Under the pieces are notes generated by a model. It ran no database searches. It saw nothing but the letters and a program-made list of their open reading frames with translations, and had not been told where the DNA came from. Of a stretch of DNA of 64,000 nt, positions 8,586 to 16,418 are shown in pieces; positions within the stretch are counted from its first letter, which is position 1; every line of letters starts with the position of its first letter. This stretch comes from Chitinophaga sp. YR573. GTDB taxonomy: Bacteria > Bacteroidota > Bacteroidia > Chitinophagales > Chitinophagaceae. The position numbers and the translations under genes were made by a program. Location: NCBI RefSeq assembly GCF_900110995.1, contig NZ_FOJF01000001.1, positions 4,314,803-4,378,802 on the forward strand, in the 5' to 3' direction.

Positions 8586-11500
8586 ATGAACACGCCCATG
8601 CGCGGTAAAACCAGACCTGGATACCGTTTCTTTACTGTACTATTACTGCTGGTTTTTAGCCTGCAGATCAATGCGAATGGCTATTCGCAGAATATTACCT
8701 ATACTGGTAAACACGTACCTCTGGAAAAAGTATTCGCAGTAATTAAACAACAAACAGGGTACCTTTTCTGGTACGATTACAAACTGCTTAAAAATGCCCC
8801 TCCCGTTGACATCTCCGTAAAAGATGCAACAATAGAACAGGTCATGAGCCTGTGTTTAAAAGATCAGTCACTCACATATACTATCGAAGATAAAACCATC
8901 ATTGTAAGCCATAAACCGGTAACAGAACCCGTACAGGTAACAGTGGCTGCCCCACAGGAAAAAGTAACCGGTGTGGTACGTGATGAAAAAGGGAACGCAT
9001 TACCTGGTGTTTCTGTACATGTAAAAGGCGCTACTAAAGGTACTTCCACAGCCGCTGATGGTTCCTTTTCACTGGATGTTCCTGCGGGTGCTATCCTGGT
9101 GTTCTCTTTCGTAGGGATGGAAGCAAAAGAAGTAGCGGCGAATAGTGACGGACCAATGAAAATACAGCTGCAATCCAAAGCAGGTGCATTATCTGAAATA
9201 GTAGTGACCGGTTTCGGTGAAAGCCGTAAAACAAGAAGCCTGGGATATGCTGTTACACAGGTATCCGGTGAAGATATCAAACGTGCAAACCCTATCAATC
9301 CTATTGCAGCATTGCAGGGTATGGTGGCAGGTTTGCAGGTACAGTCCGGCGTGGGCGGCCCACAGGCAAGTACCCGTTTCCTGATAAGAGGTAGTTCTTC
9401 TCTGGATCCTTACGGTAACCAGCCACTGATCGTACTGGATGATATCGTAATGGACCAGAACGTGGTAACACCAAATAAAGCCAGCGACCAGGACTTCGGT
9501 AATATCCTGAAAGATATCAACCCTGATGATATCGAGTCTATCAGTATCTTAAAAGGTGGTGCAGTAACAGCATTGTACGGTAGTCGTGCATCCAATGGCG
9601 TTATCCTCATCAAAACTAAAAAAGGATACAGCCAGAAAGGACTTGGTGTTTCTTTCTCTGCAGATGTGTTATATGCTACTCCTTACAAGACGGTAGATTT
9701 ACAGAATAAGTATGGTGGTGGTTTTGGCTTGAATGACTTTTTAAAAGATGCTGATGGTAACCTGTCTATCAATCCGGCTAACTACTTCTATAATTTTGGT
9801 CCTGAAATGACAGGCCAGCCAGTTACCGATATCACAGGCAAGAAAATCCTGAATAATCCCCGTCCTCACAATGCATTAGATGCATTCCGTACCGGTGTTA
9901 CACGTAACTATAATGTAGGTGTATCCGGTGCTACTGAAAGAGGTACTTACCGTTTGGCTTATTCAAATCTTTATTCAGAAGGTGTTACCCCTAATAACGA
10001 TCTGAAAAGAAATAACATCACGTTCAGGGCTACACAGAGACTGGCTGGTGTACTGCTGGTAGATGCAAATGCTACTTATGTACAAAGCAATGGAAGGAAC
10101 CCTGCCAACGTGGGAAGTAATGGTACACTGCGTAACTTCGTATATGGTGGTTCAAGAAACTATGATACCAAGTACTGGATGTCTCATTATATAGATGATC
10201 AGAACGGTGGTGTAAATGCAAACGATCCAACCGGATTAACCTATGTTTTCTACAGCCTGTTTCAGAACAGCAATACACAGGTAGAGAATAACTTCCGCGG
10301 AAGCGTTGACCTGAAAGCTACTTTATTAAAAGGATTAGACTGGCAGGGTAACGTGAGTGTGAATTACATTGGTATCAATGGTGAAAATAAAAGAAGAGGA
10401 CAGGATGTTGGTTTTGGCAGTCCTGCTTATGAAACCACTACCTCCAATACAAGAGTAGAACGTTACAGATCAAACTTCAACTACAACACTACGCTTAACA
10501 GTGACTTTACCATGTTATTGCAGGCGGGTGGTGAAATAGTGAAATCTACTTCAAAAAGCATGTATGCTTCTATGAATGGGTACGTACTTCCTGATATCTA
10601 TCGTTTATCTAATTCTAATGGTAAAGCGAATGTTACAGAGTATGCACCTAATCAGCAGCAAACTACTTCAACATTTGGTCAGGGTAGTTTAACTTACCGT
10701 GATTACCTTACATTGAACCTGTATGCGAGGAACGACTGGAACTCTACACTGGTGTACAATGATGGTCATGGTAACTATTCTTACTTCTATCCCGGTGTGG
10801 ATATAGCGTGGGTATTCACAGATGCCTTTAAAATGCCAAAAGCATTTGATTATGGTAAACTGCGTTTGTCTTATGCCAGCGTAGGTGGTGGTACAAATGC
10901 TTATACTGCCAATACGGGTGCTTATTCAGCTAACAGTCCTTATAACAGTGCAAACGGTGCATCTGTTGTAAACTATAAATTTAGCTCTAACACATTACCC
11001 AACCAGTCTCTTTCCCCAACCCGTTCTACCAAACTGGAAGCTGGTCTGGAAGCAAAGTTCTTCAGGAACCGCTTAGGTGCTGATATTACTTATTATTCTC
11101 AGGATAGCAGAAGCCAGATCATCAGCTTCTCTGCACCTATAGAATCAGGTGTATCTGCTACACTGATCAATGGAGGTAAAGTGCGCAACCAGGGATGGGA
11201 AATCCGTTTGAATGCAACACCTGTACAAACGAAGAACTTTACCTGGGATACTTACTTCAATTACACACGTAATAGAAACAAAGTGTTAACACTCCCTTAT
11301 AACCTTGATTATGTATCACTGGGTTATGGTGATGGTTACCAGGTAATTGCGAAGAAGGGTGGTGACTATGGAACTGTTATCGCCGGTTATGGATATGCAT
11401 ACTATAAAGACTCCGATGGTTCCCATGCAGCATCTAATGGTAAGCGTGTACTGAATATGACCAATTCAAAAGGTTCTTCTGTTTTTGTAAGAGCACAGAA

Positions 11501-12194
11501 CTACGCACAGGGTGCTTCTCAGCAACCGGTAGTAGGACATATTACACCAGACTTCCTGGGTAACTGGCGCAATAACTTCAATTACAAAAACTGGCAGTTA
11601 GGTTTTGTAATGGACAGCAAAATTGGTGGTACTATCTATTCTACAACGCATGATCTGGGTTCATGGTTAGGTAGCATCGAAAGCACCCTGCCTTACAGAA
11701 CAAAGGCAACCGGTGGTCTGGCTTTCACTAATGCTGCTGGTACTGCACTGGAAAATGGTGTGATCCTGGATGGTGTATACAGACAAGGTGTAGTTGTCAC
11801 AGGACTTGATGGTAACAGTCACGATCTTTCCGGTGTAAGCATGAAAGAAGCATATGATAAAGGTTGGGTAAATCCTACCGCCGCTACTTCTTTATATCAG
11901 AATACCCACAGCTGGGCGAATGGTATCAGGGAAGCATCCATGTTCACCTCTTCATGGATCTCTCTGCAGCAGGTAAGCCTTACTTATGACATGCCATCTA
12001 AACTGGTTAGCAGACTTAAACTGAATGGTTTAAGGGTAACAGTAATGGGTAATAACCTGATGTACCTGTACAACAGTGCAAAGGATCATATCAATCCTGA
12101 GAACCTGAACAGTACCGGATCTGATGCGATGACGGAAGGGTCTGCAATGCCTTATATCCGCAGCTTTGGATTTTCTATTAATGGCAGTTTCTAA
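8586..12194 (+). CDS. STN-containing SusC/RagA TonB-dependent transporter
   Basis: A 1202-residue outer-membrane transporter with the extra N-terminal STN signalling domain. A signal peptide covers residues 1-35 (ending NGYSQ). STN lies at about 40-105 (VPLEKVFAVIKQQTGYLFWY). A carboxypeptidase-regulatory-like domain follows (about 125-200, LPGVSVHVKGATKGTST). The plug starts at LSEIVVTGFGESR, and the barrel continues to the C-terminal GSF. STN lets the protein report substrate binding to the FecR protein two genes upstream. The SusD partner begins 13 bp after its stop codon. The substrate is unknown. Confidence 0.95.
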   Translation: MNTPMRGKTRPGYRFFTVLLLLVFSLQINANGYSQNITYTGKHVPLEKVFAVIKQQTGYLFWYDYKLLKNAPPVDISVKDATIEQVMSLCLKDQSLTYTIEDKTIIVSHKPVTEPVQVTVAAPQEKVTGVVRDEKGNALPGVSVHVKGATKGTSTAADGSFSLDVPAGAILVFSFVGMEAKEVAANSDGPMKIQLQSKAGALSEIVVTGFGESRKTRSLGYAVTQVSGEDIKRANPINPIAALQGMVAGLQVQSGVGGPQASTRFLIRGSSSLDPYGNQPLIVLDDIVMDQNVVTPNKASDQDFGNILKDINPDDIESISILKGGAVTALYGSRASNGVILIKTKKGYSQKGLGVSFSADVLYATPYKTVDLQNKYGGGFGLNDFLKDADGNLSINPANYFYNFGPEMTGQPVTDITGKKILNNPRPHNALDAFRTGVTRNYNVGVSGATERGTYRLAYSNLYSEGVTPNNDLKRNNITFRATQRLAGVLLVDANATYVQSNGRNPANVGSNGTLRNFVYGGSRNYDTKYWMSHYIDDQNGGVNANDPTGLTYVFYSLFQNSNTQVENNFRGSVDLKATLLKGLDWQGNVSVNYIGINGENKRRGQDVGFGSPAYETTTSNTRVERYRSNFNYNTTLNSDFTMLLQAGGEIVKSTSKSMYASMNGYVLPDIYRLSNSNGKANVTEYAPNQQQTTSTFGQGSLTYRDYLTLNLYARNDWNSTLVYNDGHGNYSYFYPGVDIAWVFTDAFKMPKAFDYGKLRLSYASVGGGTNAYTANTGAYSANSPYNSANGASVVNYKFSSNTLPNQSLSPTRSTKLEAGLEAKFFRNRLGADITYYSQDSRSQIISFSAPIESGVSATLINGGKVRNQGWEIRLNATPVQTKNFTWDTYFNYTRNRNKVLTLPYNLDYVSLGYGDGYQVIAKKGGDYGTVIAGYGYAYYKDSDGSHAASNGKRVLNMTNSKGSSVFVRAQNYAQGASQQPVVGHITPDFLGNWRNNFNYKNWQLGFVMDSKIGGTIYSTTHDLGSWLGSIESTLPYRTKATGGLAFTNAAGTALENGVILDGVYRQGVVVTGLDGNSHDLSGVSMKEAYDKGWVNPTAATSLYQNTHSWANGIREASMFTSSWISLQQVSLTYDMPSKLVSRLKLNGLRVTVMGNNLMYLYNSAKDHINPENLNSTGSDAMTEGSAMPYIRSFGFSINGSF

Positions 12195-12206
12195 AAATTT
12201 AAAATT

Positions 12207-13883
12207 ATGCGCTTAAAACATATAACGATCATCCTGCTGCTGGGTGTGTTTTTCACCTCATGTAGCCGTGATAAATTCGCAGAGATGAATACTAATCCGG
12301 ATGATGTACTTGTTATCCGTCCGGAGTATGAGTTTACTGCTGCTCTGTTAAACATCAATAGTAATGACTTCGAGTATTATTACGATTACAACAGGGCCAT
12401 GTATTACTGGACACAGAGTTTCGTTACACGCACAGGTAATGCCGGTACTGTTTATAATGGTTCAGGAAACCTTAACCAGCGTTACAGTAACTTCTACAAC
12501 AATGTAGGAAGCAAACTGGTGGATGTAATACACCTGATAGATGCATTGCCTGATGCAGAAAAACAGAGATACGTTTACCTGCGTGCTATCACAGGTATTC
12601 CACTGGCTTATTATGCATTCTATGTGTCAGATGTACAGGGTAGCATTGCTTATACCGAAGCATTCAAAGCAAGGTATACCGGTTTACTGACACCCTCTTA
12701 CAATTCACAATCTGCTTTGTACGATACACTGGATAACCAGTTAGCTGCCTGTATAGCCATTTTAAAAACAACACCTTCAGCTACGCAGACAGACATCACT
12801 AACTACGATCTTTATTATGCAGGAAAAGTTGCCAGCTGGATTAAAGCGGCTAACAGTTTGCGTTTAAGGATCGCTATGAGATTATCAAAAAGAGATCCTG
12901 CCAAAATGAAAACTTTGGTAACAAAGATCCTGGCTGATGATGGTGGTTTGATCAGCAACACGGATGAAGACTGGAAATTTGTAGGTGGTACCGACTTCTC
13001 ATCAGGTGGTAACTACAACCCACAGAGTAACAGTGATGTTTCCGGTGCAAAGAACCTGGTGGACTTTATGTGGAATACTGCTGATCCGCGTATCCGTACA
13101 TTATTCCAGAAAGCGCCGCTTACCAAAGATATGTTCGACTCTGCCAAAGCACAAGGTGTATTGCCTGCTACACTGGCCTGGGACGGACAATTATACCGCG
13201 GACAATTTGCCAATCCGGGCGCTACTACAGATGTTAACTACGCTTATTATTTTAAAGATCTCGTATTCAGTTATCAGGGGGTTTCAACAACCGTAAGATA
13301 TTCTTCTTTCATCCAGCCTAACCTGTATTACAATTCTGCCAGCAAGAACAAAATCATATTCCCTATCATCACGTATGCGGATGTATGTTTTATGCGGGCA
13401 GAGTTAGCTGTAACAGGTGTAACCACAGAAGATGCACAAACATGGTATTACAATGGTATTGATGCTTCCCTGGCTACCTATGATGATATGGGTTCAAAAG
13501 CAGCTGTAGTAGATTATACGCCATTAACAGGTGCTGAAGTAACAAACTACAAAACACAAACTGGTATCGTATATGATCCGGCGCATGCCCTGGAACAGAT
13601 CAGTGTACAGGAATATCTCAACTGTTACAAGAACCAGAATGAAGCATGGGCTACTATTAAAAGGACTGGCTTTCCTTCAATCACAGGTAATATCCTGAAA
13701 CTGGAAACCGTTACACAGGATAACGAAGCATTGCCAATGCCTCGTCGTTTTGTGGTAACATATCCTTCTATTACAAGTTTAAATTACCAGAACGCACTGG
13801 ATGCGATTAACGATATGTTGAAAGATCCGGGTTTCTCAACACCCGATGATATCACCGGCAGAGTATGGTGGGACGTTCAATAA
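12207..13883 (+). CDS. SusD_2-type outer-membrane lipoprotein
   Basis: A 558-residue SusD-like lipoprotein of the SusD_2 (SusD/RagB-related) type. The lipobox FTSC lies at about residues 16-19, and KFAEMNTNPDDV after it is the usual opening of this subfamily. The body contains YLRAITGIPLAYYAFYVSD and ASWIKAANSLRLRIAMRLSK, and it ends with the characteristic GRVWWDVQ. It is translationally close to the preceding SusC gene and should act as its substrate-binding lid. The following hairpin at 13902 may separate its expression from the redoxin gene. Confidence 0.93.
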   Translation: MRLKHITIILLLGVFFTSCSRDKFAEMNTNPDDVLVIRPEYEFTAALLNINSNDFEYYYDYNRAMYYWTQSFVTRTGNAGTVYNGSGNLNQRYSNFYNNVGSKLVDVIHLIDALPDAEKQRYVYLRAITGIPLAYYAFYVSDVQGSIAYTEAFKARYTGLLTPSYNSQSALYDTLDNQLAACIAILKTTPSATQTDITNYDLYYAGKVASWIKAANSLRLRIAMRLSKRDPAKMKTLVTKILADDGGLISNTDEDWKFVGGTDFSSGGNYNPQSNSDVSGAKNLVDFMWNTADPRIRTLFQKAPLTKDMFDSAKAQGVLPATLAWDGQLYRGQFANPGATTDVNYAYYFKDLVFSYQGVSTTVRYSSFIQPNLYYNSASKNKIIFPIITYADVCFMRAELAVTGVTTEDAQTWYYNGIDASLATYDDMGSKAAVVDYTPLTGAEVTNYKTQTGIVYDPAHALEQISVQEYLNCYKNQNEAWATIKRTGFPSITGNILKLETVTQDNEALPMPRRFVVTYPSITSLNYQNALDAINDMLKDPGFSTPDDITGRVWWDVQ

Positions 13884-13901
13884 TTTTAATTATATTATAT
13901 T

Positions 13902-13929
13902 GCAGAAAGCTCCGGAAGGGGCTTTCTGC
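13902..13929 (+). terminator. Hairpin after SusD, before redoxin gene
   Basis: GCAGAAAGC and GCTTTCTGC form a perfect 9-bp stem that continues through TCC/GGG to a GGAA tetraloop. There is no long T-run after it (TTATTACG), so it may be a weak terminator or an mRNA-stabilising hairpin rather than a complete stop between SusD and the redoxin gene. Confidence 0.55.
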
Positions 13930-13939
13930 TTATTACGTT

Positions 13940-14512
13940 ATGTACCACAAAGCTATACTGTCCATATTGATAATGTTCTTATACCTGCAGCTACCCGCAC
14001 AGGATAGGAAGATCAATACTATTCACCTGGAAAATATTTCGGGGGAGAAGGGCTTTTTGCTAAAACAGGTATCTACTAAAATGCTGGCGATAGTATGGTT
14101 ATCGCCGGAATGCCCCTTATGTCAGAACTATACACTTACCCTCAATCAGCTGTCTCAAAAATACCATGATGTATTAACGATCATAGGTGTTTTCCCCGGA
14201 GACGGATATACAAAGGAAGAATATCTTACCTTTCAAAAAAAGTACGCGATCAGTTTTACTTTATTAACTGATAAAAAGAAATTGCTCACTACTGCCATCC
14301 ATGCCACAGTAACCCCTGAAGTTTTTTTATATGATGAGAAACGTAGTTTAAAATATAATGGTGCGATAGATAACTGGGTAGTAGGATTAGGGAAGAGTAC
14401 AAAAAAGGCAACGATCAGTTATCTGGATGATGCGATCGTACATACAATGGATGGAGCGCCTGCCAGTCCTGCTTATACACAACCAATCGGATGTTTTATC
14501 AACGATAATTAA
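13940..14512 (+). CDS. Secreted thioredoxin-fold (redoxin/AhpC-TSA-like) protein
   Basis: A 190-residue protein starting at the ATG at 13940. The longer open frame from 13865 overlaps the SusD gene and lacks a sensible N-terminus. A Sec signal peptide is seen at residues 1-20 (ending LPAQ). The thioredoxin-type active site is SPECPLCQNY with Cys58 and Cys61, and VTPEVFLYDE holds the expected cis-proline region. The next gene starts two bases after this stop codon and encodes a cytochrome c/copper monooxygenase-like protein. Redoxin, haem and copper-monooxygenase-like domains also occur together in single proteins elsewhere, so the pair likely works together in the periplasm. The reaction is not known. 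Confidence 0.8.
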   Translation: MYHKAILSILIMFLYLQLPAQDRKINTIHLENISGEKGFLLKQVSTKMLAIVWLSPECPLCQNYTLTLNQLSQKYHDVLTIIGVFPGDGYTKEEYLTFQKKYAISFTLLTDKKKLLTTAIHATVTPEVFLYDEKRSLKYNGAIDNWVVGLGKSTKKATISYLDDAIVHTMDGAPASPAYTQPIGCFINDN

Positions 14513-14513
14513 T

Positions 14514-15785
14514 ATGAGGATATTCCTATTACTGATAACATTAATTTGCATCAGCCATATCTCCTTTGGCCAGATGAACGCACAGGAAATTATCACAGCT
14601 AAATGTACTACCTGTCATCGCAGTGGTGGAGATGCACCGTTTTCTCTCGAAACGTATGAAAGTATCAAAAAGCGTATATCTTTTATCAAACATGTTGTTG
14701 AAACCAATTACATGCCACCCTGGAGAGCAGATGTACACTACAGGGATTTTGCCAATAACAGATCGCTGACGGCAGAAGAAAAAACAACTATCCTTAACTG
14801 GATTGCAGACAATGCACCGGATAAGAAAAAGAAAGCGGTAACGAATAATAATGAGGTATTAAACCGTACCCCTGATCTGCTTTTAAAAATTGATTCTACG
14901 TTTTTAGTGAAGGGTACAAATGAAGAGAAGTTCGTAGTATTTAAAATTCCTTTTGAATTATCGGATACACAGAATATAGAAGGAGTGGAGTTATATGCCA
15001 ATAATAAGAAGATCATCCATCATCTTAATTATGGTTTTTATGCAGTGCCGGATAAAGATATTCATGATGGGCCATGGATGATTGATACAGATACGGATAC
15101 TGCGGGTATAGAGAAGAAAAAATATGTACCATTGGAAAAAGATATGGTATATTATTCAGGCTGGATACCGGGAACTACCAATGAATTTTACCCTAAACAG
15201 TTTGGATGGGTATTACCAAAGAGGGGAGTGCTGATCTTAACCGTACATTATTCTGCTATTGCTGCCAATGAGGAATCAATGTTAGGTGTAAAGTTGTTCT
15301 TTAAAAAACAATCTGTTGAAAGGAATGTGCGTATTATCAGTTTAGGTTCCGGTGGAATTGCAGAGCAGGATATCAAACCTAAATTTGTATTGTTTGCCAA
15401 ACAGGTGAGTACATTTAAATTAAAAGTAAAGACACAGGAAACGCAGTCTGTCATGTATGTATGGCCACATATGCATTATCTGGGCAAAGAGTTTTATGCA
15501 TATGCGGTAACACCAGAGAATGATACAATTAACCTGGTACATATTCCCGACTGGGATTTCAGATGGCAGGAGTTATACCGGATGAAGAAACTGATAAAGA
15601 TCCCGGCAGGTTCAGTAATCAATATGATAGGTGTATATGACAATACGGCCAGTAATCCTTTCAATCCCAATAATCCACCAAAGATTGTCTTCTCTACGGG
15701 GAATATGAGAGCGTCAGATGAGATGTTTACTTTACTGATGATTTATGTGCCTTATAAAGAGGGGGATGAGAATATCGCACTATAG
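14514..15785 (+). CDS. Secreted cytochrome c / copper type II monooxygenase-like protein
   Basis: A 423-residue exported protein starting at the ATG at 14514, directly after the redoxin stop. A signal peptide (1-20, ending SFGQ) is followed by a c-type haem motif CTTCH (Cys31, Cys34, His35) with a likely methionine ligand in YMPPW (Met67). The C-terminal two thirds resemble copper type II ascorbate-dependent monooxygenases: HHLNYGF (His169, His170), HYS (His245), PHMHYLGKE (His319, His321) and SDEMF (Met404) are the likely copper ligands. It would act in the periplasm or on the surface as a haem- and copper-dependent oxidoreductase, probably with the redoxin as partner. The substrate is unknown. 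Confidence 0.8.
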   Translation: MRIFLLLITLICISHISFGQMNAQEIITAKCTTCHRSGGDAPFSLETYESIKKRISFIKHVVETNYMPPWRADVHYRDFANNRSLTAEEKTTILNWIADNAPDKKKKAVTNNNEVLNRTPDLLLKIDSTFLVKGTNEEKFVVFKIPFELSDTQNIEGVELYANNKKIIHHLNYGFYAVPDKDIHDGPWMIDTDTDTAGIEKKKYVPLEKDMVYYSGWIPGTTNEFYPKQFGWVLPKRGVLILTVHYSAIAANEESMLGVKLFFKKQSVERNVRIISLGSGGIAEQDIKPKFVLFAKQVSTFKLKVKTQETQSVMYVWPHMHYLGKEFYAYAVTPENDTINLVHIPDWDFRWQELYRMKKLIKIPAGSVINMIGVYDNTASNPFNPNNPPKIVFSTGNMRASDEMFTLLMIYVPYKEGDENIAL

Positions 15786-15836
15786 ATATTAAAAAAACGC
15801 AGGGTTAAAAAGGTTAGGGGCTAAAATGATGTAAGG

Positions 15837-16199
15837 TCAGTTTCTCTTAGGAAGAGACTGTCTGAAAGGAACCCATTCCTCGATTCTTTCGATGCTGTCT
15901 TCTATAGATTCCAAACGGTTATCGATAACACTTAATTTTGTGTTGATAACGAAGAAGTTTTGATCTATAGCATCAAATCTACGATCCATAAATCCCAATC
16001 TCTGGTCCATAGCATCGAATTTCTGATCCATAAGATCGAATCGTCTATCTATCGCATCAAATTTTTTGTCCATCACATCGAACTTTTGATTCATTATATC
16101 AAACTTCTGATGCATAAAGTCAAATTTCTGATCAATAGAAGCAAACTTCTGATCAATGGAATCAAACTTTGATAAAATTTGTCTCAACTCATTTCCCAT
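15837..16199 (-). CDS. Heptad-repeat coiled-coil protein
   Basis: A 120-residue protein almost wholly made of 7-residue repeats of the form QKFDxMD/QKFDxID (about residues 11-95), that is a 21-bp period in the DNA. Phe and Ile/Met occupy the a and d positions, predicting one long parallel coiled coil. The C-terminus (RLESIEDSIERIEEWVPF) keeps the heptad phase. There is no signal peptide or membrane segment, so it is probably cytoplasmic and oligomeric. Similar repeat proteins are found singly in many genomes without known function. The complementary strand is also open over the repeat, which is an artefact of the period being a multiple of three. Confidence 0.65.
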   Translation of the reverse strand: MGNELRQILSKFDSIDQKFASIDQKFDFMHQKFDIMNQKFDVMDKKFDAIDRRFDLMDQKFDAMDQRLGFMDRRFDAIDQNFFVINTKLSVIDNRLESIEDSIERIEEWVPFRQSLPKRN

Positions 16200-16267
16200 A
16201 AAAAATCATTTGTTTTATCTAATGTATAAGTTTTTTGAATAACTGAAAAATATAAATCAAACCAAAA

Positions 16268-16300
16268 ATAAGCCCCGTTAAATATTTTAACGGGGCTTAT
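16268..16300. terminator. Orphan perfect hairpin in a divergent intergenic region
   Basis: A 15-bp perfect stem (ATAAGCCCCGTTAAA with its complement) with a 3-nt loop. Read on the minus strand it is followed by TTATTTTTGG, like an intrinsic terminator. It sits upstream of both flanking divergent genes, so it does not end either of them. It could end a short unannotated RNA. Confidence 0.55.
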
Positions 16301-16406
16301 TAAATCAATAACCAGCCTATCTTTCAAAGGGATTAAACAACGTGACAACATTGAATATGACAAGTTAAATAATACACAGCTTTAGATTTTCTACAGATTC
16401 TCTGTC

Positions 16407-16415
16407 TAGGTTTGC
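16407..16415 (+). promoter_or_regulatory. -7 box abutting the start codon (possible leaderless mRNA)
   Basis: TAGGTTTGC matches TAnnTTTG followed by C and ends only three bases before the ATG at 16419. Transcription would then start at or next to the start codon. Confidence 0.45.
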
Positions 16416-16418
16416 GGC

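Noticed and set aside
15960..16172. Open frame on the plus strand over the heptad-repeat gene
   Set aside because: It is open only because the 21-bp repeat keeps all frames in phase; the minus-strand frame gives a proper coiled coil.
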